Source: Clostridiaceae bacterium | Lineage (GTDB): Bacteria; Bacillota; Clostridia; Oscillospirales; Acutalibacteraceae | Reading direction: 5' to 3' | Length of the DNA: 64,000 nt | NCBI GenBank assembly: GCA_016287385.1 | Contig: JAEEWM010000026.1 | Coordinates: forward strand, 1 to 64,000 | Part shown: in pieces, positions 46,718 through 57,538 of the stretch | Numbering within the stretch: position 1 is the first letter of the stretch | How the letters are laid out: every line of letters starts with the position of its first letter | The notes under the pieces: generated by a model | What the model was told of the DNA's origin: nothing | The model's database searches: none | What the model saw: the letters and a program-made list of their open reading frames with translations, nothing else | Program-made: the position numbers and the translations under genes

Positions 46718-48260
46718 CGGCGTTGTTTTACCGCTCGACACTGATTTTAACAACTTAAAGGATGAAATTTCAAAAACGGTAGAGCCGAAAGACTCTATCG
46801 TTTCTGTGCGCCTTTATAAGAAATCGGTTGACGCGAGAAAGAGGGGCAAACCGCATTTTTGCTGTTCGGTTTTGCTCGAGGTGAAAAATGAAGTTGAGTT
46901 TTTAAGAGATAACAAAGCCGCGAAGGTTTTTTCTGTTTCGCCATACGTTTTCAAGAAGGCGTCGCATCTGCCCGAAAACCGTCCAGTTGTCGTCGGTTTC
47001 GGTCCCGCCGGAATGTTTGCGGCGCTGACGCTCGCCAGGGCGGGGCTTTGCCCGCTGGTTTTAGAGCGCGGTGCTGACGTTGATACGCGAACCGCCGACG
47101 TAAACGCTTTTTTTTCGACCGGCGCGTTAAAGGAAAATTCAAACATCCAGTTCGGGGAGGGCGGCGCCGGCACTTTTTCGGACGGCAAACTGAATACCGG
47201 CATAAAAGATTTTCGCATTCATACGGTGCTGAGCACCTTTGCACAATTCGGAGCCGACCGGGAAATAATGTATGAGGCAAAACCGCATATCGGCACGGAC
47301 GTTTTGCGTACCGTGGTAAAAAACATACGGAAAGAGATTATATCGCTCGGCGGTGAGGTGCGCTTTAACACCTGCTTCGAGCGTGTCCTGACATCAAACG
47401 GAAGATTGACGGGTATAGTTGCCGCCGGCGGGGAGATAAAGACAGAAAACCTGTTTTTGTGTATAGGTCATTCGGCGCGCGATACCTTCAAAAATCTTGA
47501 GCTCGGCGGCTTTTCGATGTGTCGCAAGCCCTTTGCCGTAGGTGTAAGAATCGAGCATTTGCAAAGCGATATAAACCGCTCGCTCTACGGAAGCGCGGCG
47601 GGGCATAAAAACCTCGGCGCCGCGGATTACAAGCTCGCGGTGCATTTGCCTTCGGGGCGTGGCGTTTATACCTTTTGTATGTGCCCGGGCGGCGTGGTCG
47701 TGAACGCCGCAAGCGAAAAAGGCGGTATCGTTACAAACGGTATGAGCTATAAGGCGCGTGACGGCGTAAACGCCAACAGCGCCCTGCTTGTGGGTATAAC
47801 TCCCGAAGACGTCGCCGGTGAGGGCGCGCTTGCCGGAGTTGATTTTCAGCGAAAAATAGAGCAAGCGGCGTATAACGCCTGCGGCGGCAAAGTTCCGGTT
47901 TGCAGTGTGGGATATTTTCTCGGCAAAACCGATAACCGTATAGGCAAAGTTAAACCGACCGTCAAGCCGGGATACGGGCTTTACGATGTCGGCAGACTGT
48001 TTCCCGGTTATGTGACCGGGGCGCTTAAATCGGGTATTGCGCTTCTTAACATCAGAGCGCACGGATTTGCCGATTATGACGCGATTTTATCCGCTCCGGA
48101 AACGAGGTCGTCCTCACCCGTAAGAATACTCAGAGGCGAGGATATGCAAAGCGTCAGCGTTAGGGGCGTGTACCCTTGCGGAGAGGGCGCGGGGTACGCC
48201 GGCGGCATAGTTTCCGCCGCGGTAGACGGCATTAAAGCCGCGGAAATGATAATTGTCTAA
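46704..48260 (+). CDS. FAD-dependent NAD(FAD)-utilising dehydrogenase
   Basis: 'VVVGFGPAGMFAALTLARAG', 'NIQFGEGGAGTFSDGKLNTGI', 'GEGAGYAGGIVSAAVDG'. Confidence 0.9.
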   Translation: MIKLDGVVLPLDTDFNNLKDEISKTVEPKDSIVSVRLYKKSVDARKRGKPHFCCSVLLEVKNEVEFLRDNKAAKVFSVSPYVFKKASHLPENRPVVVGFGPAGMFAALTLARAGLCPLVLERGADVDTRTADVNAFFSTGALKENSNIQFGEGGAGTFSDGKLNTGIKDFRIHTVLSTFAQFGADREIMYEAKPHIGTDVLRTVVKNIRKEIISLGGEVRFNTCFERVLTSNGRLTGIVAAGGEIKTENLFLCIGHSARDTFKNLELGGFSMCRKPFAVGVRIEHLQSDINRSLYGSAAGHKNLGAADYKLAVHLPSGRGVYTFCMCPGGVVVNAASEKGGIVTNGMSYKARDGVNANSALLVGITPEDVAGEGALAGVDFQRKIEQAAYNACGGKVPVCSVGYFLGKTDNRIGKVKPTVKPGYGLYDVGRLFPGYVTGALKSGIALLNIRAHGFADYDAILSAPETRSSSPVRILRGEDMQSVSVRGVYPCGEGAGYAGGIVSAAVDGIKAAEMIIV

Positions 48261-48311
48261 TCTTTATAACAGTATGTACTAAAAAAAGCGATATTTTATT
48301 AACAATATTAC

Positions 48312-48340
48312 TTGAAAATTCAGGTAAAATAGGTTAAAAT
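48312..48340 (+). promoter_or_regulatory. Sigma-A promoter for gap
   Basis: TTGAAA-17 bp-TAAAAT; AGGAGG SD upstream of ATG 48375. Confidence 0.75.
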
Positions 48341-48374
48341 GTAAAAAGTAATTATTTTAGGAGGTTTTCTAATT

Positions 48375-49385
48375 ATGGTAAAAGTTGCAATTAACGGTTT
48401 TGGTCGTATAGGCCGTCTGGCGTTTCGTCAGATGTTCGGCGCTGAAGGGTATGAGATTGTTGCTATCAACGATCTTACAAGCCCGGCAATGCTTGCTCAT
48501 CTTCTTAAATACGATTCCGCGCAGGGCAGATACGCTCTTGCCGATAAGGTCGTAGCCGGTGAGGACAGCATCACGGTTGACGGTAAAACCATCAAGATCT
48601 ATGCCGAGAAAAACGCCGCCGATCTTCCCTGGGGCGAGATAGGCGTTGACGTTGTTCTTGAATGCACAGGTTTCTATTGCTCCAAAGAGAAGAGCCAGGC
48701 TCACATTGACGCCGGCGCTAAGAAGGTCGTTATTTCCGCTCCCGCGGGCAAGGATCTTCCCACAATAGTTTACAGCGTTAATGAGAATACTCTTACAAAA
48801 GAGGATACCATCATTTCCGCCGCTTCCTGCACCACCAACTGCTTAGCTCCCATGGCTAACGCGCTTAACAAGTACGCTCCGATTCAGAGCGGTATTATGA
48901 CTACCGTTCACGCTTTCACCGGCGATCAGATGGTTCTTGACGGCCCGCACAGAAAAGGCGATCTTCGCCGCGCACGTGCCGCCGCCGTTAATATAGTTCC
49001 GAATTCCACCGGCGCCGCGAAAGCGATTGGTCTCGTTATTCCGGAGCTTAACGGCAAGCTTATCGGCTCGGCTCAGCGTGTTCCGGTTCCGACCGGCTCC
49101 ACCACCATCCTTGTAGCCGTTGTCAAGGGTAAGGATATCACCGCCGACGGTATCAACGCCGCTATGAAGGCAGCGTCCAGCGCTTCCTTCGGTTATACCG
49201 AAGAGCCGCTCGTATCCTCCGATATTATCGGTATCACCTACGGCTCGCTCTTTGACGCCACACAGACCATGGTTACAAAGATCGACGACGATACCTATCA
49301 GGTACAGGTAGTTTCCTGGTATGATAACGAGAACAGTTACACAAGCCAGATGGTACGCACCATTAAGTATTTCGCGGAGATATAA
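48375..49385 (+). CDS. gap: Type I glyceraldehyde-3-phosphate dehydrogenase
   Basis: '[17 protein letters not shown]', '[13 protein letters not shown]', '[15 protein letters not shown]'. Confidence 0.97.
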   Translation: MVKVAINGFGRIGRLAFRQMFGAEGYEIVAINDLTSPAMLAHLLKYDSAQGRYALADKVVAGEDSITVDGKTIKIYAEKNAADLPWGEIGVDVVLECTGFYCSKEKSQAHIDAGAKKVVISAPAGKDLPTIVYSVNENTLTKEDTIISAASCTTNCLAPMANALNKYAPIQSGIMTTVHAFTGDQMVLDGPHRKGDLRRARAAAVNIVPNSTGAAKAIGLVIPELNGKLIGSAQRVPVPTGSTTILVAVVKGKDITADGINAAMKAASSASFGYTEEPLVSSDIIGITYGSLFDATQTMVTKIDDDTYQVQVVSWYDNENSYTSQMVRTIKYFAEI

Positions 49386-49399
49386 TAAGGCGATAATAA

Positions 49400-49434
49400 A
49401 GTGCCGTTCGCAGTTTTGCGGACGGCACTGTTTT
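49400..49434. terminator. Terminator of gap
   Basis: AGTGCCGTTCGCA-GTTT-TGCGGACGGCACT followed by GTTTT. Confidence 0.85.
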
Positions 49435-49455
49435 ATGCAAAAACGTGAACGGGCA

Positions 49456-49671
49456 TTAATCCCTTGGCTTCCTTTTGAAATCAAACTCAAAATCGAGAAT
49501 ACGTATTTTTCCGCCGCCGATACTTACGGCGGCTCTTTTTTCACCGAACACCGTTTTACTCATATTTTCATACGCCGCGCAAACGCCGAAAAAGCCGTAA
49601 AGCACGCAGGATGTAACAATGAACGATATAAGAAAATAATATGTCTCGGTTTTAAGTCTTTTCATAATCAA
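49456..49671 (-). CDS. Small membrane protein downstream of spoIIP
   Basis: 71 aa with TM; overlaps spoIIP stop by 4 nt. Confidence 0.6.
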   Translation of the reverse strand: MIMKRLKTETYYFLISFIVTSCVLYGFFGVCAAYENMSKTVFGEKRAAVSIGGGKIRILDFEFDFKRKPRD

Positions 49672-50690
49672 CTTCCAAGGGTTTTTATAAGCGCTTCGCC
49701 GATGAGCGACGCGGAATACTGCGCTTCAAAAAAGGAATTTGCCTCCGTTCCTATTTCTATGAGCATTGAACCGGTAGTAAGCGGCTCGTTATAGCTTCTT
49801 GACATTAAACTCAGCGGTCGCGCGAGATTCGGATACATGCTTTCAATATTTTTTTGCAGTCGCACGGCAAGCTTCAAATTTTCTTTCCAGTTCGGGAAAT
49901 TCTTTACGTTTCCGCTTTGCGAGCCCATAACAAGCATCACCTGCGCCGCCTGCCTGCCGTCGATTTTTGCGGTAAGCTTTGTTTTGGTGGAGTCGACCTG
50001 AACGGAATCGCGGTGTATATCGATTACCACTTTTATGCTCGGGTATTTTTTCAGATACCCTTTGATCGTGCCCGCGGCGCGCGAGTAACTCTGATTATAC
50101 GAAGGGTAGTCGTGCTGGGTTTTATCGTGCAGGGTCTTTATACCCGCGCCGTTTAACTTGCTTGCGACTGTTTCACCGAGCGCGGTGACGTTATAATTAT
50201 TATCGGTAGTGCGCGTTTTATCCGAAGAGGTGTAATAATCGCGGTCACTGTCGATAAAGCATTCGGTCGCGTGGGTATGGATTATAAGCACCTGCGGCTC
50301 GCCGTTTTTAACTATGGTATAACCGAGCTTTGAAGAGAGCAACTCGTCAATATCAATGCTCAGATTTGTGCTGTTTTTTATATGCACGCCGCTTTTTTGA
50401 AGATTTGCGGAGGAGGCGGGTATCGTGCGGTTTACGATTTTGCCGAGTACCTCGCCGTTCGCCGCGGAAACCGCGGTTGTCGCCGGGTCGCTTACGGCGG
50501 CGCTTGTCTGCGCGGCGGCGGTTGTGTTATCGCTCGCGATATGCGGCGCGAACACGTTTACGTATTCAATGTCATTGCTTCGGGCGTTCTTTTTTTCACC
50601 CGAAAAAAGAAAATGAATGCCGTAAACAAACGCCGCTATTATGCATAGAAAAGCCGCTGTAATCCTTAAAACCGATGAGGTATTATTCAT
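49668..50690 (-). CDS. spoIIP: Stage II sporulation protein P
   Basis: 'VLIIHTHATECF', 'VVIDIHRDSV', 'MLIEIGTEANSFFEAQYSA'; follows gpr as in other spore formers. Confidence 0.93.
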   Translation of the reverse strand: MNNTSSVLRITAAFLCIIAAFVYGIHFLFSGEKKNARSNDIEYVNVFAPHIASDNTTAAAQTSAAVSDPATTAVSAANGEVLGKIVNRTIPASSANLQKSGVHIKNSTNLSIDIDELLSSKLGYTIVKNGEPQVLIIHTHATECFIDSDRDYYTSSDKTRTTDNNYNVTALGETVASKLNGAGIKTLHDKTQHDYPSYNQSYSRAAGTIKGYLKKYPSIKVVIDIHRDSVQVDSTKTKLTAKIDGRQAAQVMLVMGSQSGNVKNFPNWKENLKLAVRLQKNIESMYPNLARPLSLMSRSYNEPLTTGSMLIEIGTEANSFFEAQYSASLIGEALIKTLGS

Positions 50691-50740
50691 TTAAGCTTAC
50701 CTCCGTATAACAATAGTATTATATGAAGGCGCTGTGAGTT

Positions 50741-51571
50741 TTATGAAAGACTTTCAATGGTCGCTTCATCGAGCGAGGGTTGTAAAAACATATTTATTGC
50801 TCTTGCCGTCACCGCGGCGGCGCGGGAAACAAGGAGGTCGATTTCTTTCGGTGTGACCATCATGCTTTCGCCTGTTTTAAGACCGCTTGAAAGGCAATTT
50901 GCGTCTATTACCGTCGGAATTCCGACGGCTATGACCGGCACGCCGAGAGTGTCCGCGCAAAGCGCGGCGCGCTCGTTTTTGACGCCGGAGCCGGGCGCTA
51001 TGCCGCTGTCGGTCATTTGAACCGTGCGGCAGAGATTTTCGGGCGTGTTCGCCGCAAGAGCGTCGACGGCAATGACTATTTCGGGTCTTACCGCGTTTAC
51101 GGCGGCTTTAATCATATCAGCCGCCTCAATGCCGGTTTTGCCGAGAACGTTCGGGGCTATGCAGGATACGCGGCGCAGGTCTTTAAGTCCGAGCGCGTTT
51201 TTTAAGCTTTCCGGAATATGCCTTGTCGCGATAACGGAATTAACGCATAGCGGACCCAACGCGTCGGGAGTTATATCCGCGTTGCCGAGCCCCGCTACAA
51301 GCGCGTTGTCGCACCTTCCGCCGGCAAGCTCGCTTAAAGAAGAAACGAGCGCGTTTTTAAGCGGAGCGGTATCGGTGATACCGTCGAGCCGTTCAAAGCG
51401 CAGTGTGCAGTATTTGCCTTTGGGCTTTCCGATTTGCTTTGATAAGCCGTCGCTTTTTATTTCGGTGATTTCGATTTGTATGCCGCCGACGGTTTTTTCT
51501 TCTGAACAAAAGCCTTCCGTGCCGTTAAAGCATAGTTTTTCTTCGGTTACAAGATCTGTTCTGATATTCAT
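50741..51571 (-). CDS. gpr: Germination protease (spore endopeptidase GPR)
   Basis: 'MNIRTDLVTEEKLCF', 'GLGNADITPDALGPLCVNSVIATRH', 'PGSGVKN'; ORF-track start 51760 is too far upstream. Confidence 0.92.
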   Translation of the reverse strand: MNIRTDLVTEEKLCFNGTEGFCSEEKTVGGIQIEITEIKSDGLSKQIGKPKGKYCTLRFERLDGITDTAPLKNALVSSLSELAGGRCDNALVAGLGNADITPDALGPLCVNSVIATRHIPESLKNALGLKDLRRVSCIAPNVLGKTGIEAADMIKAAVNAVRPEIVIAVDALAANTPENLCRTVQMTDSGIAPGSGVKNERAALCADTLGVPVIAVGIPTVIDANCLSSGLKTGESMMVTPKEIDLLVSRAAAVTARAINMFLQPSLDEATIESLS

Positions 51572-51619
51572 TTGATCACCGGTTTTATCATAACCGAAAA
51601 AAATCCGTATATTAAAAAA

Positions 51620-51648
51620 CACGGCGAAAGATTTTCTCTTTCGCCGTG
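51620..51648 (-). terminator. Terminator of prs-like gene
   Basis: CACGGCGAAAGA-TTTTC-TCTTTCGCCGTG with T-run on the minus strand. Confidence 0.85.
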
Positions 51649-51662
51649 AAAAAATACTGTTT

Positions 51663-52796
51663 TTATACTTCTTCGCCGTTGTATTTCGCAACAACTTTTT
51701 TGATTCGGTCGACCGGGTCGAGCAGTTTGCTGATGGAATTATCATTGTTAAGCGTATCAACGAGCAGGGCTATGTATTTCGCCATATTTACGCTGCAATA
51801 CCAATCGCGCGATAAAAGCTCCGGAGTCTGGTATATCAGGTTGGTGGTAAACACCTTTGTTATAATGCCGCGTGAGCAGTAATCGTCAAACTTATCGAGT
51901 CCCTCAACAAAAAGACCGAAGGTTGAAAAGATAAAGATTCTGCCGGCGCCCATCTCTTTGAGCTTTGAGGCGATATCAAGCATGGAATCGCCGGAGGAGA
52001 TCATATCGTCAACTAAAATAAGGTCTTTTCCGGTTATGTCGTTACCTAAAAACTCGTGCGCTTCAATAGGGTTTCTGCCGTTTACAACTACCGAGTAATT
52101 TCTGCGCTTGTAAAACATTCCGAGTTCAAGTCCTAAAACCGAGGAGTAGTAAATGCAGCGGCCCATACCGCCCTCATCGGGGGAGACTATCATGGTGTGG
52201 TCCTTGTCAAGCTTCATATCCGGCACAACCTTAAGGAGCGCCTTTATCATCTGGTAGGCGGCCTGTACGTTATCAAAGCCGTCAAGCGGGATGGCGTTAT
52301 TAACTCTCGGGTCGTGTGCGTCAAATGTTATAATGTTTTTAACACCCATGGCGACAAGCTCCTGAAGCGCCATGGCGCAATCCATTGATTCACGTGCGGT
52401 TCTGCGGTGCTGTCTGCCCTCGTAGAGCATGGGCATTATGACCGTGATTCTCCTCGCTTTACCGCCGAAAGCCGCAATGACGCGCTTTAAGTCCTGAAAA
52501 TGGTCATCCGGACTCATCGGCACTGTTTGACCGTACATTTTGTACCGGACGCTGTAATTGAAGCAGTCGCAGATTATGAACGCGTCAAGTCCTCTCGCGG
52601 TGTGGTTGAGTACCGCCTTTGCCTCGCCGGTGCCGAAACGCGGACAGTTGGGAGTTACAACGAAAGTTTCATCCTCCGGAATATCACGCCACTGCTTGAG
52701 ATAATAGTCCACTTTCGCCGCCATATCCTCGCAGCCCTTCATACTGACGATTGCGAGATCGCCGTACGGCGTGTGTTTGAAATCAATGTTTGACAT
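51663..52796 (-). CDS. prs: Ribose-phosphate pyrophosphokinase (long form)
   Basis: 'DLILVDDMISSGDSML' PRPP motif; 'FDAHDPRVNNAIPLDGF'. Confidence 0.9.
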   Translation of the reverse strand: MSNIDFKHTPYGDLAIVSMKGCEDMAAKVDYYLKQWRDIPEDETFVVTPNCPRFGTGEAKAVLNHTARGLDAFIICDCFNYSVRYKMYGQTVPMSPDDHFQDLKRVIAAFGGKARRITVIMPMLYEGRQHRRTARESMDCAMALQELVAMGVKNIITFDAHDPRVNNAIPLDGFDNVQAAYQMIKALLKVVPDMKLDKDHTMIVSPDEGGMGRCIYYSSVLGLELGMFYKRRNYSVVVNGRNPIEAHEFLGNDITGKDLILVDDMISSGDSMLDIASKLKEMGAGRIFIFSTFGLFVEGLDKFDDYCSRGIITKVFTTNLIYQTPELLSRDWYCSVNMAKYIALLVDTLNNDNSISKLLDPVDRIKKVVAKYNGEEV

Positions 52797-52909
52797 AATT
52801 ACCGCCCCCGAGTAATATTTAGTTTTATTTATTGTATCATATTTTTTTTGCCAAAAAAAGACTTTTTTTGCGTTTTTTTAATATTTATTAAATTTATATA
52901 TAAAATAAA

Positions 52910-52938
52910 TTGCATTTGCGCGGTTTTTCTGCTATTAT
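52910..52938 (+). promoter_or_regulatory. Sigma-A-like promoter for thyX
   Basis: TTGCAT-17 bp-TATTAT. Confidence 0.6.
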
Positions 52939-52971
52939 GATAGACGTAGAAAAATACTCGGAGGGATTATC

Positions 52972-53745
52972 ATGCCAAAAGTAACCTTGCTCGCTTACAC
53001 TCCTGACCCTGAAAAAACAATCGCCTGCGCGGCAAAGCTTTGTTACAGCCCGTCTACGATATCCGACTTAAAAGACGGACTTACCGATGAAAAAGTCGAA
53101 TCGTTTGTAAATATGCTTTCGGGACTCGGTCACGAAAGTCCGATAGAGCATGCCTCGTTCACATTCGGTATCGAGGGCGTTTCACGTTCGCTTTTAGCGC
53201 AGATAACGCGCCACCGCATCGCGTCTTTTTCGGTCAAAAGCCAAAGGTACGTTAAAGAAGGCGCCTTTGAGTATGTGACTCCGCCTGAGGTCGCGGCTGA
53301 GGATGAAACGCTCCGAATATATAACGAATCCATGCGCGCCGCGCAGGAAGCGTATGATAAAATTGCCGAGATCCTTACCGAAAAACATAAAAAGGCATTT
53401 CTGGCGGAGGGCAAGGATGAAAAAACCGCCGCCCGTATGGCGTCAAAAAAAGCGATAGAGGACGCACGTTTCGTGCTTCCCAACGCCTGCGAGACAAAAA
53501 TGGTAGTCACCATGAACGCGCGTTCGCTTATGAATTTCTTTCATCACCGCTGCTGTAACCGCGCCCAGTGGGAAATTCACGAGGTAGCAGACCAGATGCT
53601 TAAACTCGTGAGCGGTGTGGCGCCGAATCTTTTCAAAAAGGCGGGGCCGTCCTGCATGACGGGCTTCTGCCCCGAGGGGAACATGAGCTGCGGCAAGGCG
53701 TCGGAAGTCAGAAAGCGTTATGAGGAAATGAAAACGAATGGGTAA
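52972..53745 (+). CDS. thyX: FAD-dependent thymidylate synthase
   Basis: '[15 protein letters not shown]' ThyX motif (RHRxxSxxxxSxRY); '[21 protein letters not shown]'. Confidence 0.95.
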   Translation: MPKVTLLAYTPDPEKTIACAAKLCYSPSTISDLKDGLTDEKVESFVNMLSGLGHESPIEHASFTFGIEGVSRSLLAQITRHRIASFSVKSQRYVKEGAFEYVTPPEVAAEDETLRIYNESMRAAQEAYDKIAEILTEKHKKAFLAEGKDEKTAARMASKKAIEDARFVLPNACETKMVVTMNARSLMNFFHHRCCNRAQWEIHEVADQMLKLVSGVAPNLFKKAGPSCMTGFCPEGNMSCGKASEVRKRYEEMKTNG

Positions 53746-54403
53746 GCTTATTGTTATTGAGGGACTTGACGGAAGCGGTAAATCGACCCAGCTCCAATTG
53801 CTTGAAGCGAGGATGAAAAAAGCCGGCATACCGATAACCGCGATTTCTTTTCCGGATTATGAGAGCGATTCGAGCGCGCTCGTAAAGATGTATCTTTCCG
53901 GCAAATTCGGCAAAAAGGCGGATGATGTAAATCCGTTTGCGGCGTCGCTCTTTTACTGTGTTGACCGTTATGCTTCGTATAAAACAAAATGGGGAAAAGA
54001 TTATAACTCAGGCAAAACGGTTATTTCCGGGCGGTATACAACGTCAAACGCCATACATCAGACTTCAAAGCTTGATGAAAACGAATGGAAGCCGTTTCTT
54101 GACTGGCTTTATGACATCGAGTATGAAAAGGTCGGTATTCCGAAGCCCGATCTGGTTATCTTTCTTGATATGCCGATAGAGGTTTCGCAAAAACTGCTGA
54201 CCGGGCGCTATCACGGCGACGAGGGCGAAAAGGATATTCACGAACGCGACGTCAATTATCTTAACAAGTGCCGTCGCGCGGCAAAATTTGTGGCTGATTA
54301 TTCGGGCTATAAAACCGTGCTGTGTGCGCGTGACGGCGAGCCGAGAACCCCCGGTGACATTTCCGATGAGATATTTACACTTGTTGCTGAAATTCTGAGG
54401 TGA
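53738..54403 (+). CDS. tmk: dTMP kinase
   Basis: '[20 protein letters not shown]' P-loop; overlaps thyX. Confidence 0.9.
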   Translation: MGKLIVIEGLDGSGKSTQLQLLEARMKKAGIPITAISFPDYESDSSALVKMYLSGKFGKKADDVNPFAASLFYCVDRYASYKTKWGKDYNSGKTVISGRYTTSNAIHQTSKLDENEWKPFLDWLYDIEYEKVGIPKPDLVIFLDMPIEVSQKLLTGRYHGDEGEKDIHERDVNYLNKCRRAAKFVADYSGYKTVLCARDGEPRTPGDISDEIFTLVAEILR

Positions 54404-54948
54404 AAAAAATGGTTTACGTATTTTTGGCGGATGGTTTTGAGGAAGTAGAGGCGCTTGCTCCGGTTGATATTCTGCGGCGCGGCGGCGTTGAGGTGAAAAC
54501 GGTAGGCGTCACCTCAAAGACCGTTTGCGGCTCACACGGTATTCCTGTTGTTTGCGATACCGAAACCGGGGAGATTGATTTTTCCGACGCGGAAGGGATA
54601 ATTCTTCCCGGCGGTATGCCCGGTACGCTCAATCTCGAAAAGAGCGAGACAGTTAACGCGGCGATAGACTTTGCCGCAACGCGGGGTAAGTTAATCGGCG
54701 CGATTTGCGCGGCGCCGTCCATACTCGGCAAAAAAGGTCTGCTTGAAGGAAGGAACGTCACCTGCTTCGACGGATTTGAAAAATACCTTTACGGCGCAAA
54801 GCTGTCATCACTTCCCGCCGTGCGGGATGGGCAGTTTATCACCGCCCGCGGCGCCGGCGCGGCGCTTGATTTCGGCTTTTTGCTTCTTGCCGCAATTAAG
54901 GATGAAAACACGGCGCAGGAACTTCGCCGCGGTATGAAATACGTTTAG
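54400..54948 (+). CDS. DJ-1/PfpI family protein
   Basis: 'VFLADGFEEVEALAPVDILRRGGVEV', 'GAICAAPSILGKKGLL'. Confidence 0.92.
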   Translation: MKKMVYVFLADGFEEVEALAPVDILRRGGVEVKTVGVTSKTVCGSHGIPVVCDTETGEIDFSDAEGIILPGGMPGTLNLEKSETVNAAIDFAATRGKLIGAICAAPSILGKKGLLEGRNVTCFDGFEKYLYGAKLSSLPAVRDGQFITARGAGAALDFGFLLLAAIKDENTAQELRRGMKYV

Positions 54949-54958
54949 GAGACAGTTT

Positions 54959-56233
54959 ATGCGTGATAATGATATGAATAATACGGAAAACCTGAAAACA
55001 AACGGTATGCCTGAACCGACCGGAAATGATGCTGAAATTGAAGCCGTGACCCCGACCGAGGACGATTTTATCATCGGCAAGGGCTTCAAAATCAGTGAGG
55101 AGCCGGATATGCAAACGGCAGGTTCAAAGCATAAAGGGACTAAAAGCGGTAAAAAGAAGAAAAAAGGTATGCCGGTCGCCGTTAAAGCGATTATATGGAT
55201 ACTGTCCATACTGATAGTGTCGGGCGGACTCGCATACGGCATAATCTTTTCCGCGGCGGATTATATGGGGCTGGGTTTTGTGCGCGGCGAGCAATGTGTA
55301 ATAGAAATCGAAAAGGGCTCGTCCACGGTTAAAATCGCCGAACAGCTCAAAGAATGCGGCGCCATAAAGATGCCGCTCCTGTTTCGCATATATACAAGAC
55401 TTAAACACTATGACGGCAAGTATTACTACGGTATGCACACCGTCGGCGGCGAGATGGGATACGCAGGGCTTGCCGGGGAGCTGATGACTCAGCGCGCGTA
55501 TATGGAGTCAAACGATGTTATGATACCTGAATCGGCAAGTATCGCAAACGATGAGGCAAAGCTGAATATAGCGTCGGTTCTGGAAACCGCCGGGGTTTGC
55601 ACAAAAGCGGACTTTTTGGCTGAAATCCGCGGCGGCAGCTTCGATTACGATTTTATAAAAGATATACCCGATACGGTGATATACCGGTTGGAAGGATATC
55701 TTTTTCCCGACACATACGATTTGAATCTGAAATACGATACTTCAAAACAACGCGCTCACGCCGCTGTCGATTTGATGCTTAAAGAAATGAATAAGAAAAT
55801 CGAACCGTACCGCGCGGATATTGAAAAATCGGGATACAGTATTCACGAGGTTCTGACTTTGGCTTCTATGATAGAACTTGAAGCGGGCGGCAGCAGTGCG
55901 GATAATAAGGCAAAGGTCGCGGCGGTGTTTTATAACCGTTTGAAGCACCCCGAAAAGGGCTTTGCAACACTCGGCTCCGACCCCACAATGGTATATCCGA
56001 ACAAGAAAGAGCAGGATGACAGATACAACACCTACAAATGCACCGGTCTGCCGATAGGCCCGATTTGTTCCCCAAGTATTGATTCGATAAAGGCCGCGGT
56101 TTACCCGAAGGAAAACTGGGATTATTACTATTTCGTAACGGATAAGTCGTCGCAATTCTATTTCAACAAGACTCTTAACGAGCATAATTCCACGATAGCA
56201 AAACTGAAACGAGAGGGAAAGTGGCTGAGCTGA
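54959..56233 (+). CDS. mltG: Endolytic transglycosylase MltG
   Basis: 'LEGYLFPDTYDL', 'LASMIELEAG', 'LGSDPTMVY', 'YNTYKCTGLPIGPICSPSIDSIKAAVYP'. Confidence 0.95.
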   Translation: MRDNDMNNTENLKTNGMPEPTGNDAEIEAVTPTEDDFIIGKGFKISEEPDMQTAGSKHKGTKSGKKKKKGMPVAVKAIIWILSILIVSGGLAYGIIFSAADYMGLGFVRGEQCVIEIEKGSSTVKIAEQLKECGAIKMPLLFRIYTRLKHYDGKYYYGMHTVGGEMGYAGLAGELMTQRAYMESNDVMIPESASIANDEAKLNIASVLETAGVCTKADFLAEIRGGSFDYDFIKDIPDTVIYRLEGYLFPDTYDLNLKYDTSKQRAHAAVDLMLKEMNKKIEPYRADIEKSGYSIHEVLTLASMIELEAGGSSADNKAKVAAVFYNRLKHPEKGFATLGSDPTMVYPNKKEQDDRYNTYKCTGLPIGPICSPSIDSIKAAVYPKENWDYYYFVTDKSSQFYFNKTLNEHNSTIAKLKREGKWLS

Positions 56234-57450
56234 TAATGAAAATTCCCGAACTGCTATGTCCCGCCGGAGATTTGGCGCGGCTTAAAACCGCGGTCGATTT
56301 CGGAGCGGACGCCGTATATATCGCCGGTGAGGAATTCGGTATGCGTACCGCCGCCGCAAAATTCAGCATGGATGATATTGCCGAGGGCGTTAAGTATGCG
56401 CACGCGCGCGGCGTTCGGGTGCATGTGACCTGCAATACCGTGCCGCACGACGGTGAAATGGCGCGTATGCCGGAGTTTTTGCGCTGTTTAAGAAATGTCG
56501 GCGTTGACGCAGTTATCGTTTCCGATATCGGTACGCTTTCACTTGTCAAAAAGTACGCGCCCGGCTGTGAAATCCATATTTCCGTTCAGTCGGGTATAGT
56601 AAACAGCGTAACCGCCGCGGAGTTTTACAAAATGGGTGCGAAACGTGTGGTGCTTGCCCGCGAGCTTTCGCTTGAAGAAATAAGGCATATCAGGGACAAT
56701 ACGCCAAAAGAACTTGAAATAGAGGCGTTTGCCCACGGCGCCATGTGCGTTTCGTTTTCGGCAAGATGTCTGCTTTCAAGTTATATGACGGGACGCGACG
56801 CCAATCGCGGCGACTGCGCTCAGCCGTGCCGCTGGAGCTATTCGCTTATGGAGGAAAAGCGCCCCGGGCAGTATTACGATATAACCGAAACCGAAAAGGG
56901 TACATATATTCTTAACGCGAACGATATGTGCATGGCGCCGTATCTCGATAAAATGGCGGCGGCGGGGATAGACAGTATTAAAATCGAGGGCAGGGCAAAG
57001 TCCGATTATTACGTCGCTGTAACCGCAAACGCCTATCGCGGCGCGCTTGACAGCCTTGAAATTTCCGGTGATAATTGGAAACTGCCGGAGTGGGTAAGCG
57101 AGGAACTTAATAAAATAAGTCACCGTACTTATTCCACCGGCTTTTATCTCGGTAAGCCCGAAAACGCGCAAACCTATGAAAACGCCGGATATATAAGAGA
57201 TTATTTTATCGCGGCGGTTGTGACGGGCTATGAAAACGGAATGATAACCGCGGTGCTTAAAAACAAGTTTTCCCGCGGCGCAAAGCTCGACTGCCTCGAG
57301 GCGGGCTCGAAGCCGTTTACGGTGCCTGCCGATATATTGTACGATAAAATCGGTAATGAAATCGAAAGTGCGCCGAGTCCCATGATGACGGTAAAGATTC
57401 CGTTTGAACGTGAAATAAAAGCGGGTTCAATGTTAAGACTTAAAGCCTAA
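56221..57450 (+). CDS. U32 family peptidase
   Basis: 'PELLCPAGDLARLKTAVDFGADAVYIAG', 'EAFAHGAMCVSFSARCLLSSYMTGRDANRGDCAQPCRW'. Confidence 0.95.
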   Translation: MAELIMKIPELLCPAGDLARLKTAVDFGADAVYIAGEEFGMRTAAAKFSMDDIAEGVKYAHARGVRVHVTCNTVPHDGEMARMPEFLRCLRNVGVDAVIVSDIGTLSLVKKYAPGCEIHISVQSGIVNSVTAAEFYKMGAKRVVLARELSLEEIRHIRDNTPKELEIEAFAHGAMCVSFSARCLLSSYMTGRDANRGDCAQPCRWSYSLMEEKRPGQYYDITETEKGTYILNANDMCMAPYLDKMAAAGIDSIKIEGRAKSDYYVAVTANAYRGALDSLEISGDNWKLPEWVSEELNKISHRTYSTGFYLGKPENAQTYENAGYIRDYFIAAVVTGYENGMITAVLKNKFSRGAKLDCLEAGSKPFTVPADILYDKIGNEIESAPSPMMTVKIPFEREIKAGSMLRLKA

Positions 57451-57453
57451 AAT

Positions 57454-57485
57454 ACGGCAGATGCATAATGTGCTTCTGCCGTTTT
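57454..57485 (+). terminator. Terminator-like hairpin after U32 gene
   Basis: ACGGCAGA…TCTGCCGT then TTTG. Confidence 0.65.
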
Positions 57486-57538
57486 GCGTATTGTGTACCG
57501 ATAACGGTACACGCAAACCGGTATAGTAAAAAACGGAG

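Noticed and set aside
51663-52796. Long ribose-phosphate pyrophosphokinase as a novel enzyme
   Set aside because: Motifs fit PRPP synthetase; longer variants of the family occur, and nothing else in the context suggests novelty.
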